A DNA stretch of 64,000 bases from Thermococcus sp. (lineage in GTDB: Archaea; Methanobacteriota_B; Thermococci; Thermococcales; Thermococcaceae): the NCBI RefSeq assembly GCF_015521605.1, contig NZ_WANV01000036.1, positions 103,404 through 167,403 of the forward strand, written 5' to 3'. This document shows positions 17,139 to 24,922 of the stretch, piece after piece (within the stretch, counting starts at the first letter, position 1; each line of letters opens with the position of its first letter). The notes beneath the pieces were generated by a model. It was not told where the DNA came from, searched no databases, and saw only the letters and a program-made list of their open reading frames with translations. A program made the translations under genes and the position numbers.

Positions 17139-17591
17139 TCAAAGCTCCTCCTTCACTGTAACAAAGGACACCATTGTAACCGTCTGGCCGACCCCCTTTA
17201 TCTCCCGGAGCCTGTCAACGACTATTTTTCCGACCTCCTCTGAGCTCGGAGCACGTACCTTTATGAGGAGGTCCCATTCGCCGGCTATTATGTGGACTTC
17301 GTAGACACCCTCAAGGGCCGCTATCCTCTCGGCAACCTCCCTCTGGCTCAGGCCGGAGTCCGGCTCGTAGCGGGCGAGTATAAAAGCCGTCGTCCCAAGG
17401 TCGAGCTTCTTGTAGTTGGGCTTGACCGTGAACTTCTCTATCACCCCTTCCTCGACCAGCTTTTTGATACGGTAGTGAACGGTGGTCCTCGGTATCCCAA
17501 GCTTCTTGCTGAGGCTCGCTATGTTCTCCCTGGCATTCTCCTTCAATTCCTTCAACAGCCTCAAATCGGTGCTATCGAGTGATGCTACCAT
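17139..17591 (-). CDS. Lrp/AsnC family transcriptional regulator
   Basis: A 150-residue Lrp-type protein: N-terminal helix-turn-helix (LLKELKENARENIASLSKKLGIPRTTVHYRIKKL, residues about 10-45) and a C-terminal RAM/AsnC ligand-binding domain (IAALEGVYEVHIIAGEWDLLIKVR). Such proteins form octamers and sense amino acids. I use the ATG at 17591 because AAGGGGGT precedes it and a TTATAAT box lies about 30 bases upstream; an ATG 18 bases earlier falls too close to the TATA box. It has no obvious target operon beside it. Confidence 0.88.
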   Translation of the reverse strand: MVASLDSTDLRLLKELKENARENIASLSKKLGIPRTTVHYRIKKLVEEGVIEKFTVKPNYKKLDLGTTAFILARYEPDSGLSQREVAERIAALEGVYEVHIIAGEWDLLIKVRAPSSEEVGKIVVDRLREIKGVGQTVTMVSFVTVKEEL

Positions 17592-17646
17592 CGCGACCCC
17601 CTTCGTCATCCGTTCAATTATAACTGTTAACTTTGGAACGATGGCC

Positions 17647-18201
17647 TTATTTAAGGTTTTCCTTTAGCCAATCAGCAAAGGCCTTTAAGGCACGCCCCCT
17701 GTGGGAGATCACGTTTTTCTCCTCGGTTGTCATTTCGGCAAAAGTCAGGTTAAATCCCCGAGGCCTGAATATCGGGTCGAAACCGAAGCCGCCGCTTCCC
17801 CTCGGAGCCGTGGTTATCTCACCATCGACCCTTCCGGTAAAGATGTGGGCCTCACCGTCCCAGTATGCGATGACGCTCCTGAAGTGAGCCTCCCTGTTCT
17901 CAACGCCCGCCATCAGCTTGAGGACTCCGTCTATCCCGAGAGTTCTGTAAACATAGGCAGAATACACTCCCGGGAAGCCGCCGAGGGCATCTATAAACAG
18001 CCCTGAATCATCGAGGAAGAACGGTCCCTCAAGCTTTCTGGCAAGCCACTCAACTCCGAACAGGGCAACATCCTCCAGGCTGTCCGCCTGTATCTCCGGG
18101 TACTCCATCCGGAGCTGATAGACCTCAACGCCGAGTGGCTCGAAGTACTTCTTCGCTTCCTCTACCTTTCCGGGGTTAGAAGTGATGAAGGCCAGCCTCA
18201 T
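17647..18201 (-). CDS. rdgB: XTP/dITP diphosphatase (Ham1/RdgB)
   Basis: A 184-residue non-canonical purine NTP pyrophosphatase that hydrolyses XTP, ITP and dITP to monophosphates and so keeps deaminated purines out of nucleic acids. Marks: the N-terminal [15 protein letters not shown], the [24 protein letters not shown] block with catalytic acidic residues near residue 63, the [13 protein letters not shown] motif near residue 135 and the [14 protein letters not shown] end. The length equals that of the characterised M. jannaschii enzyme family. Confidence 0.95.
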   Translation of the reverse strand: MRLAFITSNPGKVEEAKKYFEPLGVEVYQLRMEYPEIQADSLEDVALFGVEWLARKLEGPFFLDDSGLFIDALGGFPGVYSAYVYRTLGIDGVLKLMAGVENREAHFRSVIAYWDGEAHIFTGRVDGEITTAPRGSGGFGFDPIFRPRGFNLTFAEMTTEEKNVISHRGRALKAFADWLKENLK

Positions 18202-18244
18202 GAAACCACCGGGTGAGAAAGGGGAACGGAGAAATAAAAATGTT

Positions 18245-18733
18245 TCAGTCTATCCTGTAGCCGATCTTTTCAACGAGCTCCCTGCGCTCCTTCTTCATTT
18301 CCTCGTCCTCGATCCTGTTGGCGGCCTTACCGTCGACGACGCCGAGAACGCTCCTGCCAAGCTCGGTCTCGGCAACTATGACCTGGAAGGGATTCTCGCT
18401 GGCTCCGTAGACCATGGCAACGGCGGGGTGGTTCTTGACGGCGTTGAGAACGTTTATCGGGAACGCGTTCTTCATCAGTATAACAAAGACGTGGCCGGCT
18501 CCGATCTTGAGGGCGTTCTTTGCTGCCAGCTTTTCAAGCTCCGGGTCGTTGCCGGTGAATCTCGTCAGCTGGGGCTTGGCCTCGTTCATCGCTACCCCAA
18601 ACTTTATGCCCGGAACGGCTGTGAGGAGCGTTTTGGCCAGATCGTCAACCGTGAATATTGAGAAGTTCCCCTGCCCGATTATGACCTCAACGCCCTCCGG
18701 CTTTTCGATATCAACTACGTCTATCTTTACCAT
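18245..18733 (-). CDS. Adenosine-specific kinase family protein (COG1839)
   Basis: A 162-residue protein of the small archaeal/bacterial family described as adenosine-specific kinase: [41 protein letters not shown], then [34 protein letters not shown] and [17 protein letters not shown]. It has no P-loop, which is normal for this family. The ATG at 18733 has GGTGGTGAAC before it. The kinase name is inherited from the family and the physiological reaction is uncertain. Confidence 0.8.
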   Translation of the reverse strand: MVKIDVVDIEKPEGVEVIIGQGNFSIFTVDDLAKTLLTAVPGIKFGVAMNEAKPQLTRFTGNDPELEKLAAKNALKIGAGHVFVILMKNAFPINVLNAVKNHPAVAMVYGASENPFQVIVAETELGRSVLGVVDGKAANRIEDEEMKKERRELVEKIGYRID

Positions 18734-18804
18734 GTTCACCACCGGAAGAGTTTAATATACATCGACGATATAACTTTTTCCGTGGGGTATAATGGTGAGG
18801 TGAA

Positions 18805-19722
18805 ATGGGCGAGCCTGTCATGGAGGAGCTCGAATTTCTCGTGGAGGTTCTGGTGAGGCATCCCACGGACAGCCTGAAAAAAATAGCCGAGGAGGAGGGA
18901 ATAGACTACTACCGCCTCAAGAGGCTGTACGACAAGTACTACGGCAAGTACATCTCCGTTAGTGCCGTTTACAACATCCGGATAATAGGTCTCAGGAGCT
19001 ATCTGGCGTTTCTGAGCGTCCCTTCGGATAGCATACTTGAGACGGGTTATAGAATGACCCAGAATCCTTTTGTGGCGTACGTTAATCCCGCATTCGGGTT
19101 CAAGAACGGGCTGTCGGCGATACTCCACATCCCAGACGACCAGAAGGACAGGATAGACGAGATGCTGTCAAAGTACTCCGACGACTACGAGTACTACGAG
19201 GTCAGGGCCTACCCCTACAGCGGGGACGACAACTTCGGGGAATGGAACTTGAGCTACGATTATGCTGTACTGATGGACATTTTGAACCTAGACGCGAGAA
19301 CCCCAATAACCAAGATAGCACAGAGGCTCGGGAAGAGCCGCCCCACGGTAAAATTCATGATAAACCGGCTTAAGAGTATGGGGATTCTGGTTGGATTCGA
19401 TCCTGCTTTGGAGAACAACATCCACGACAGGAGCGTTCTTGGAATAGCGGAAACGCTCGACGAATCAGTCCTAGAGAGATTCAAGGAATACGAAATCACC
19501 ATTGGGGTGCTCCCCGGGAGGGGATATGCCATAGAGTGGTTTTTCTCCTCGAAGGAGGACCTGGGAACAAAGATACTTGAGTTCAGCAATTATGTGGACA
19601 AGATTCTAATCAACTATTTTGACTCAACCTTCAAGGAACTGAACGATAGGAACGGAATAACCAGGTACTCACGAAGGGTGAGAAAAGACGGAAAGGGCTA
19701 CCGGTCCATACTGGACTTCTAA
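18805..19722 (+). CDS. Transcriptional regulator with two Lrp-like helix-turn-helix domains
   Basis: A 305-residue protein with an N-terminal helix-turn-helix (VRHPTDSLKKIAEEEGIDYYRLKRLYDKY, residues about 13-45) and a second, clearer Lrp-type one near residues 157-190 (LNLDARTPITKIAQRLGKSRPTVKFMINRLKSMGI). Between and after them are ligand-binding-like segments. The ATG at 18805 follows GGTGAGGTG. It is convergent with and overlaps by four bases the SPASM protein gene, so the two could be related in function but are not cotranscribed. Targets are unknown. Confidence 0.72.
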   Translation: MGEPVMEELEFLVEVLVRHPTDSLKKIAEEEGIDYYRLKRLYDKYYGKYISVSAVYNIRIIGLRSYLAFLSVPSDSILETGYRMTQNPFVAYVNPAFGFKNGLSAILHIPDDQKDRIDEMLSKYSDDYEYYEVRAYPYSGDDNFGEWNLSYDYAVLMDILNLDARTPITKIAQRLGKSRPTVKFMINRLKSMGILVGFDPALENNIHDRSVLGIAETLDESVLERFKEYEITIGVLPGRGYAIEWFFSSKEDLGTKILEFSNYVDKILINYFDSTFKELNDRNGITRYSRRVRKDGKGYRSILDF

Positions 19723-20651
19723 AATACTATCTGGCAGTATTCCAGGCCGTCTATTTCGCCGGTAGCTTGGTACTCCAGCGCCCTGCAGTCGTGGCAGATG
19801 TACCTGAACGGACAGGCACTGCAAGCCCCTATGTCATCCTTTGTCATCTTCCAGAAGGTCTTGAGCCTCTTCTTCCTCAGAACCTTCTTTATCCCCAGCT
19901 CCTTCAGGTCTCCAACAACGTAGTTCCTGAGGAGCGGGCACGGGAGTGCGTAGCCGTCCGCCGTTACTGCCATCGTGCCTGCCAGGCAGTCGTGGTATCT
20001 TTCGACGGTGGGATTCAGTATCCTCCTGACCTCTATGACGTTAAAGTCCAGCTTTCTAGCGGAGCCCGGGAAGAGGAGGTCGATGTAAACCTCCCCGGGA
20101 AAGGTGGTCTTGAGGCCCATAAGCTCATTCAACTGTGAACTCTGCACCATTATGAGCGCCCCGTGGAGCCAGCTGTGGGCCTCAAGCCGCTGAACGTTTT
20201 TCGGCGAGTACTCGAGCTCGGCGATGAAGCGTATCCCATCGACGGGTTCAACTGATTCCACATCCTCAAGCTTGACGACTGCGTAGACCTCCGGGACGCC
20301 TATTTCTGAGGCGTACATGGCAACGCTGGTCAGGTACTCGACCCGGTCATAGTTGGTGAGCCAGAGCTCCTTTCCACCCATCTCCCTGAACTCCCGGATG
20401 AGCTCCCTCACCCGTTCGGGACTGAGGGGTTCCCTCCGGAGAATGAAGGAGCTGTTCCCTATACAGCCTATTGAGCGGGGTATGCCTCTAACCTCGGAGA
20501 ATTTGCCGCTTCCGGCACCGAGCTGCACAATGAGACGTTCAAGTCTGCCGTTGTGAGAGCTGTTGCTCCACGGAGGCTTCCCTATAGAGACTATGTTGAG
20601 AGCCGTTCCCACATCAACGGTATGAGACGCATCGTAAGCTACCCTCTCCAT
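19719..20651 (-). CDS. SPASM domain protein lacking the radical SAM CxxxCxxC motif
   Basis: A 310-residue protein. The C-terminal third is a SPASM/twitch domain that binds auxiliary iron-sulfur clusters: a Cys in the DCLAGTMAV stretch near residue 221, PCPLLRNYVVGDL near residue 238, then CSACPFRYICHDC near residue 276 and a final Cys in the LEYCQIVF end. The middle is barrel-like (ELWLTNYDRVEYLTSVAMYASEIGVPEVYAVV). The N terminus, where CxxxCxxC should be, has only a lone Cys in SIGCIGNSS, so SAM cleavage is not expected. A TATA box (AGTATATATAC, about 20686-20696) precedes it. Confidence 0.68.
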   Translation of the reverse strand: MERVAYDASHTVDVGTALNIVSIGKPPWSNSSHNGRLERLIVQLGAGSGKFSEVRGIPRSIGCIGNSSFILRREPLSPERVRELIREFREMGGKELWLTNYDRVEYLTSVAMYASEIGVPEVYAVVKLEDVESVEPVDGIRFIAELEYSPKNVQRLEAHSWLHGALIMVQSSQLNELMGLKTTFPGEVYIDLLFPGSARKLDFNVIEVRRILNPTVERYHDCLAGTMAVTADGYALPCPLLRNYVVGDLKELGIKKVLRKKRLKTFWKMTKDDIGACSACPFRYICHDCRALEYQATGEIDGLEYCQIVF

Positions 20652-20719
20652 TAACCCTCACCATAGAAGAAAGGGGCAGAATTGTATATATACTTTTTCT
20701 ATTCCGATTTTGCACACTA

Positions 20720-20749
20720 CTAACAATAGTTTGCAAAAAATGGAAAATC
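20720..20749 (-). terminator. T-rich terminator-like repeat after moaE (copy 1)
   Basis: Read on the minus strand from the moaE stop, the sequence is GATTTTCCATTTTTTGC and then AAACTATTGTTAG. A near-identical 30-base element follows carS at 27331-27362. The T6 run directly after a stop codon suits archaeal intrinsic termination. Confidence 0.5.
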
Positions 20750-21176
20750 ACTTCTCGGGAACCAGGCGGTCACCCTCAATCCAGAACGTCCCCTCATCGG
20801 TGACCTCCCTCTTCCAGACCGGGACGCGGCGCTTCACCTCGTCTATGGCCCAGATGCACGCCTCAAAGGCCTCCTTCCTGTGCTTCCCACTCGCGATTAT
20901 CAGTATGGTGTCCTCCCCAACCCCGAGTTCTCCGTAGCGGTGCCATATCAGCATGTCCAGGATTGGGAACTTTTCAACAGCCTCACTTCTGATTTTTTCC
21001 ATCTCCTTGACGGCCATCTCCTCGTAGGTCTCGTAGATGAGCTTCCTCACTGTTCTCCCATGGTTCTCGTTTCTGACCTTGCCAAGGAAGAAGACATAGC
21101 CCCCTGCCTCGGGGACAACCAAGTAGCTCAGCGCCTCGTTAAGGTCAAAGGGCTCCTTCGTTATCTTGACCTTCAT
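20748..21176 (-). CDS. moaE: Molybdopterin synthase catalytic subunit MoaE
   Basis: A 142-residue MoaE protein that transfers sulfur from thiocarboxylated MoaD to precursor Z to make molybdopterin (tungstopterin in this organism). Marks: AGGYVFFLGKVRNENHGRTVRKLIYETYEEMAVKEM, IWHRYGELGVGEDTILIIASGKHRKEAFEACIWAIDEVKRRVPVWKREV, with the catalytic Lys/Arg set in the KHR and VPVWKRE segments. The moaD and moeB-like genes lie 1 kb upstream on the same strand, separated by a plus-strand lipoprotein gene. Confidence 0.95.
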   Translation of the reverse strand: MKVKITKEPFDLNEALSYLVVPEAGGYVFFLGKVRNENHGRTVRKLIYETYEEMAVKEMEKIRSEAVEKFPILDMLIWHRYGELGVGEDTILIIASGKHRKEAFEACIWAIDEVKRRVPVWKREVTDEGTFWIEGDRLVPEK

Positions 21177-21275
21177 CTTCCATCCCCCTAAAGACTATAC
21201 CCAACCAAATTAAAACCTGCCGGGTTAACGAAAAGGTTTAAGTGATCTCCACCAGAGGGTCTGTGGGTGAAAGGT

Positions 21276-22139
21276 ATGAAAAAATATGCCCTCGTTCTCG
21301 TTCTGGTTCTGGTCATCGGATTCACCGCGGGCTGCCTCGGAGGCGGCGGCGATACCACGACGTCGAGCACCGAGACCCCTTCCAGCTCCGGAACCACAAC
21401 TCCAGCAACCACCACGACGAGCGTCCCGACAACCACCAGCCAGCCCCCAACCGAAACCCCCAGGGAGCTCACCACGGACGAACTCCTCCAGTGGGTCTCA
21501 GCTGTGAACCAGTACACCTACGTCAGCAACGCCACAATCTCAATGCTGGTGGTGGTAACGCAGGAAAACGTCACCCAGAGGGACAACGTCACTCTGAGGA
21601 TAATCGAAAGGGGCTACCTGGACTTTGAATCCTGGAGTGCCAGCATGAACACGACGACAATCAGCGTCCAGGACGGTGCCTCCACCAACACATCAAGGGT
21701 CGTTGTCAACAACGTCACCTACATCCGCACCCCCCTTGGGTGGGTGAAGAGCGACGACCCGACCACAGCTGAATTCGTCTGGAAGTACAACATCGTAAGC
21801 CTCGCCAGGGAGTACCTGAAAAGAACCCCCGACGAAAGGGAGAACGACGGGAGGCTCGTGCTCAGGTACTACCTCAACGGCTACGAGGTGAAGCCCCTGG
21901 CAACCATGTACTTCGCCACGACCCCCGACACGGAGATCAGCGTGAAGGACGGCGTCCTTGAGCTGTACTTTGAGAACGGCAGGCTCATCGGGGGCAGAAT
22001 AAGCTTCTCAGTCAGCACCAAGACATCAATAGACGACCCCACGATAGGGAAGATGACGATAACTCAGAACGGTTCGTGGAGCGAGACCATACAAATAACG
22101 TCCATAAACGAGAAGAGGGAAGTAAACCCCCCTACCTGA
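21276..22139 (+). CDS. Secreted lipoprotein with Thr/Ser-rich linker
   Basis: A 287-residue exported protein. The signal peptide ends in the lipobox-like TAGCLGGGG, so Cys near residue 20 should be lipid-modified or at least the mature N terminus. A 45-residue Thr/Ser/Pro-rich stretch, probably O-glycosylated, follows, then a globular domain with many NxT/S sites (NATISM, ENVTQRDNVTL) typical of Thermococcus surface proteins. ATG 21276 is chosen over GTG 21267 because GGGTGA is five bases upstream of it. Domain function is unknown. Confidence 0.78.
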   Translation: MKKYALVLVLVLVIGFTAGCLGGGGDTTTSSTETPSSSGTTTPATTTTSVPTTTSQPPTETPRELTTDELLQWVSAVNQYTYVSNATISMLVVVTQENVTQRDNVTLRIIERGYLDFESWSASMNTTTISVQDGASTNTSRVVVNNVTYIRTPLGWVKSDDPTTAEFVWKYNIVSLAREYLKRTPDERENDGRLVLRYYLNGYEVKPLATMYFATTPDTEISVKDGVLELYFENGRLIGGRISFSVSTKTSIDDPTIGKMTITQNGSWSETIQITSINEKREVNPPT

Positions 22140-22830
22140 GCTCGACAACGTCGAAGGTGTTGAAGGCCAGGTCAACTATGAGCAGCTTGTTTAGGAGGGG
22201 CTCACCTATCCCGGTGAGCAGTTTTATTACCTCCATCGCCTGAATGGTGCCGACGACCCCAGCGGTGGCCCCGAGTATTGGGAACTTCTCCCTCTTTTCC
22301 CTTACGTTCGGGAATATCTCCCGCAGGCTCTTGGTCTTTCCGGGGACTATGGTCGTCACCTGCCCGTAGGTTCCCTCAACGGCCCCGTGGACGAGGGGCA
22401 TCCCTGCCTTTCCCGCGTAGTCATCGAGGAGAAACCTCGTTCCGAAGTTGTCCAGGCAGTCAACTACCACATCAACGCCGCCCAGTATCTCTTCAACGTT
22501 CTCTTCCGTCAGCCTTCCGACGAAGGTCTCTATTTTCACGTCGGAGTTGAAACGCTCAAGCTTCCACTTCGCGGACACCGCCTTCGGGTTCCTCCCTATA
22601 TCCTCCTCCCAGTGGAGTATCTGCCTGTTGAGGTTGCTCAGCTCGGGCGTCTGCTCGTCTACCAGGAGAAGAGTGCCAACGCCCGCAGCGGTCAGGTAGT
22701 AGGCAACCGGGCTTCCGAGACCCCCGACGCCGACGACCGCGACCTTTGAGCGCTTCAGCTTTTCCTGGCCTTTCTTTCCAAATATCATAATCTGCCTGTC
22801 GTAGCGCTCCAGTTCACTCTCGCTCAGCAT
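22132..22830 (-). CDS. HesA/MoeB/ThiF family adenylyltransferase
   Basis: A 232-residue E1-like enzyme that should adenylate the C-terminal Gly-Gly of the MoaD/ThiS-like protein encoded directly upstream. Marks: YDRQIMIFGKKGQEKLKRSKVAVVGVGGLGSPVAYYLTAAGVG (nucleotide-binding GxGxxG, near residues 10-50), DEQTPELSNLNRQILH, and VVVDCLDNFGTRFLLDDY with the conserved Cys/Asp. The two CxxC zinc pairs found in bacterial MoeB are absent, as in other short archaeal members. The start at 22830 lies one base after the moaD stop. Confidence 0.9.
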   Translation of the reverse strand: MLSESELERYDRQIMIFGKKGQEKLKRSKVAVVGVGGLGSPVAYYLTAAGVGTLLLVDEQTPELSNLNRQILHWEEDIGRNPKAVSAKWKLERFNSDVKIETFVGRLTEENVEEILGGVDVVVDCLDNFGTRFLLDDYAGKAGMPLVHGAVEGTYGQVTTIVPGKTKSLREIFPNVREKREKFPILGATAGVVGTIQAMEVIKLLTGIGEPLLNKLLIVDLAFNTFDVVELR

Positions 22831-22831
22831 A

Positions 22832-23098
22832 TCAACCACCGCTTACCGGAGGGAACAGCGCCACGACGTCTCCTTCCTCCAGAACCTCATCGAAGCTGGC
22901 ATAACTGCCGTTGCGGGAGATGTTGACATCCGCTAGGTCGTCGTCCTCCGCAAAAACCTCCTCCCTGAGAACGGGATGCCTCTCCTTCAGAAGGCTTATC
23001 AGCTCGCCGACGGTCGTGCCCTCGGGAACTTCGAGTTCTTCCTCCCCAATGCCAACGAGGGAGCGGAACCTGGCGAAGTAGCGAACCTTAATCCTCAT
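22832..23098 (-). CDS. moaD: MoaD/ThiS family sulfur-carrier protein
   Basis: An 88-residue beta-grasp sulfur carrier ending in the required VALFPPVSGG. The body (KVRYFARFRSLVGIGEEELEVPEGTTVGELISLL) is typical MoaD. The C-terminal glycine is adenylated by the neighbouring E1-like enzyme and thiocarboxylated for molybdopterin synthesis; archaeal members can also serve as ubiquitin-like SAMPs. ATG 23098 follows GGTGGTGTGG. Confidence 0.92.
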   Translation of the reverse strand: MRIKVRYFARFRSLVGIGEEELEVPEGTTVGELISLLKERHPVLREEVFAEDDDLADVNISRNGSYASFDEVLEEGDVVALFPPVSGG

Positions 23099-23264
23099 CC
23101 ACACCACCGAAAAAAGTTGGAGGGGAAGTTAAAAAGGGTTGCTGGATAAGAAGGTCAAGGTTCCAACTCCCCGGACGTTAAGCTATGTCCCTCACTGGAT
23201 GGGATGTCCCCTTCTTCATCGTCAAGATTATATCATCTTACCACCAAATTCAAGTCTCTCCAAG

Positions 23265-23430
23265 TTAAGCGTTAATGCCGTTTTGCTCTTTCACCTGGTT
23301 TAAGTATGCTTTAATCGCTATTGGTGTTCCGGGGGTTATGTCACTTAGGTCCACCGGTACTCTCCTCTCATTACTCGTCACATCGTTTCTGAGCTCCACG
23401 AATTTTATTACTTCTGTGAACCTCCCTAAG
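23265..23430 (-). pseudogene. Out-of-frame C-terminal part of the 23371-23886 gene
   Basis: On the minus strand, one frame away from the membrane protein gene, an open stretch reads FTEVIKFVELRNDVTSNERR, then VPVDLSDITPGTPIAIKAYL and NQVKEQNGINA before a TAA at 23265-23267. It looks like protein, has no start of its own, and begins where the membrane protein frame ends. A single frameshift near 23420 would fuse the two. Confidence 0.5.
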
Positions 23431-23886
23431 GAGCTTGAAGGAATACCCGAAGTAAAGAATTGCTATTGCAAAGTAGATGGCCGAACCAATGGAGAACTCT
23501 TTTTTGAGGAGGATGATGGCTGCTGGAATCAAGATGTACACTGTTGCTAGTATTCCCGCCAGCATGTAGTCATGCTTGGAAATTCCCCTCACCTTGCATG
23601 GGTCACCTTTGAGGCTACCGGTTAGGTACAACGCTCCTACAGTGAGAATGACGAAGATAATTGCACCGACCAGATAGTACCTGACCATCATGTGGAAGGT
23701 AAAGACAAACGCCAGATAGCACGCTGGCAATATAATCGCCCAAGTGTATATTTTTGCGGCTCCCTCCCAGAAATTGGTTCTGCGAATAATATCCCTGTCG
23801 CTGACTAACACTGCCAGCGAAAGCAAGAGGAATGGAGAGATGACGATTAAAAGAAAGGAAGAGAAGCCTTCGAGACTAACGGCCAT
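23371..23886 (-). CDS. Membrane protein of an accessory cluster, probably frameshifted near its 3' end
   Basis: A 171-residue protein with five hydrophobic helices, starting at an ATG with GGGGGTGG five bases upstream and overlapping the previous gene's stop. The last 18 residues (REVHRSNKIRGAQKRCDE) look like read-through of a wrong frame, because another frame in the same place gives a convincing polar C-terminal segment extending to 23265. No family is recognised. It is the last gene of a minus-strand cluster that starts near 27.26 kb. Confidence 0.5.
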   Translation of the reverse strand: MAVSLEGFSSFLLIVISPFLLLSLAVLVSDRDIIRRTNFWEGAAKIYTWAIILPACYLAFVFTFHMMVRYYLVGAIIFVILTVGALYLTGSLKGDPCKVRGISKHDYMLAGILATVYILIPAAIILLKKEFSIGSAIYFAIAILYFGYSFKLLREVHRSNKIRGAQKRCDE

Positions 23887-24340
23887 TTAAACCACCCCCA
23901 ATCAAATTGTTGTCTGTTTCAGTGGCTCCTAGAGGGGAAGGTGCCTCTATGCTAGGGTAGAAATAAAGCCCACCTGCAGTAAGTAGGGTTCCAACATCGA
24001 TATTTAAAAATGCTAGAATAACGCCCGCTCCAGATAAGGAACCTCCAACTATTTCATATCCAGTCACATCTACAGTATTAGGCAGCAAGCAAATATCATA
24101 TGTGATCATTTGTCCTGTTGAAAGCTTCACTGCTACCCTATAAATCGCTGGTTGGCCCCCTGGCGTCAATAGGTATTTATAGTAGCTCCCGCCAGGAGAG
24201 AGGAAATAATCTGCTGTAAATATCCCTGCAAGGTTGTTATTAAATATTATCTCAACTTCCAGTTTTCCGTCTTCCCGGACTTCTATCCTCCAGTCGTGGT
24301 CTCCAGCCTGAGCAGTCCATGTTAAAATAACGCTTCCCGT
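23876..24340 (-). CDS. Unknown protein with apparent ACG start (possible start-codon mutant)
   Basis: The frame is open from about 24370 to the TAG at 23876. There is no ATG, GTG or TTG before a poorly placed TTG at 24169, yet a perfect GGAGGTGAG ribosome binding site lies just before an ACG codon at 24340-24338. Read from there the protein has 154 residues: TGSVILTWTAQAGDHDW, a beta-rich middle (WRIEVREDGKLEVEIIF), and a hydrophobic stretch near residue 105-130 (GAGVILAFLNIDVGTLLTAG). An ATG-to-ACG mutation or non-standard initiation is inferred. A caller using TTG would give 97 residues. No family is recognised. Confidence 0.45.
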   Translation of the reverse strand, partial: TGSVILTWTAQAGDHDWRIEVREDGKLEVEIIFNNNLAGIFTADYFLSPGGSYYKYLLTPGGQPAIYRVAVKLSTGQMITYDICLLPNTVDVTGYEIVGGSLSGAGVILAFLNIDVGTLLTAGGLYFYPSIEAPSPLGATETDNNLIGGGLNGR

Positions 24341-24395
24341 GCTCTCACCTCCTCGAACTTGCTAGGAGGATGTTGAGTGGCCTTGGGAAGGCCTT

Positions 24396-24434
24396 CCTCC
24401 TTATTTATCTCCTCCTTATTTATCTTTATTTATC
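24396..24434. repeat. 15-base tandem repeat
   Basis: CCTCCTTATTTATCT occurs twice without a gap (24396-24410 and 24411-24425), followed by a partial third copy TTATTTATC. It sits in the gene-poor gap between 24.34 and 24.62 kb, in which I see no credible gene; the 74-codon plus-strand frame there has no ribosome binding site. Confidence 0.8.
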
Positions 24435-24622
24435 CAAGAGAATTATTGTTCAAACATGCAGCACTAAAAGGTTAACACTAGTGGGAGCAACTGCCACTTC
24501 AATTCCGGTGGATAGGCATAATAAGAAAGAATTAACTTCACGTATCTTCCTCCTCGGAGACTCTTTCCTGAATGTCGTCGGTTTTGATATATAACTTTGG
24601 ATAAAAACGAAAGAACAAACTT

Positions 24623-24916
24623 TTACTGCTCTTTAGGGCATTGTGGGTAAAGTTTTGGTAGTGTTGCTATGTATGCTAAGACTGACACCGTGACCACGAC
24701 AAAAATTAGGGCATAACTAGGAAAGCGTGTTGCGTAAGGTGCCAATGTTCTGGACCATGACCAGTACGCTAGGAGTAGTGGCAATGTGAGTGCAGCTCTC
24801 TTCGCCATGTAAACTTTTCCACGCTTTAAATTGACAATCATGGTAACTGTCCCAATCACTATTACTGTCGGATAAAAAACTACATCAAGCACAAACAAAG
24901 CATCCCCAAAGGTCAT
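24623..24916 (-). CDS. Small membrane protein
   Basis: A 97-residue protein with three hydrophobic helices (about residues 5-27, 40-58 and 66-86) joined by short basic loops. A strong GGGGGTGAT ribosome binding site precedes the ATG, and the gene begins seven bases after the stop of the large surface protein gene, so both share a transcript. No family is recognised; the coupling suggests a membrane partner for the surface protein. Confidence 0.6.
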   Translation of the reverse strand: MTFGDALFVLDVVFYPTVIVIGTVTMIVNLKRGKVYMAKRAALTLPLLLAYWSWSRTLAPYATRFPSYALIFVVVTVSVLAYIATLPKLYPQCPKEQ

Positions 24917-24922
24917 TTCTTA

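Noticed and set aside
24370..24594. 74-codon plus-strand frame with hydrophobic start
   Set aside because: No ribosome binding site, composed partly of the CCTCCTTATTTATCT tandem repeat, no family resemblance.
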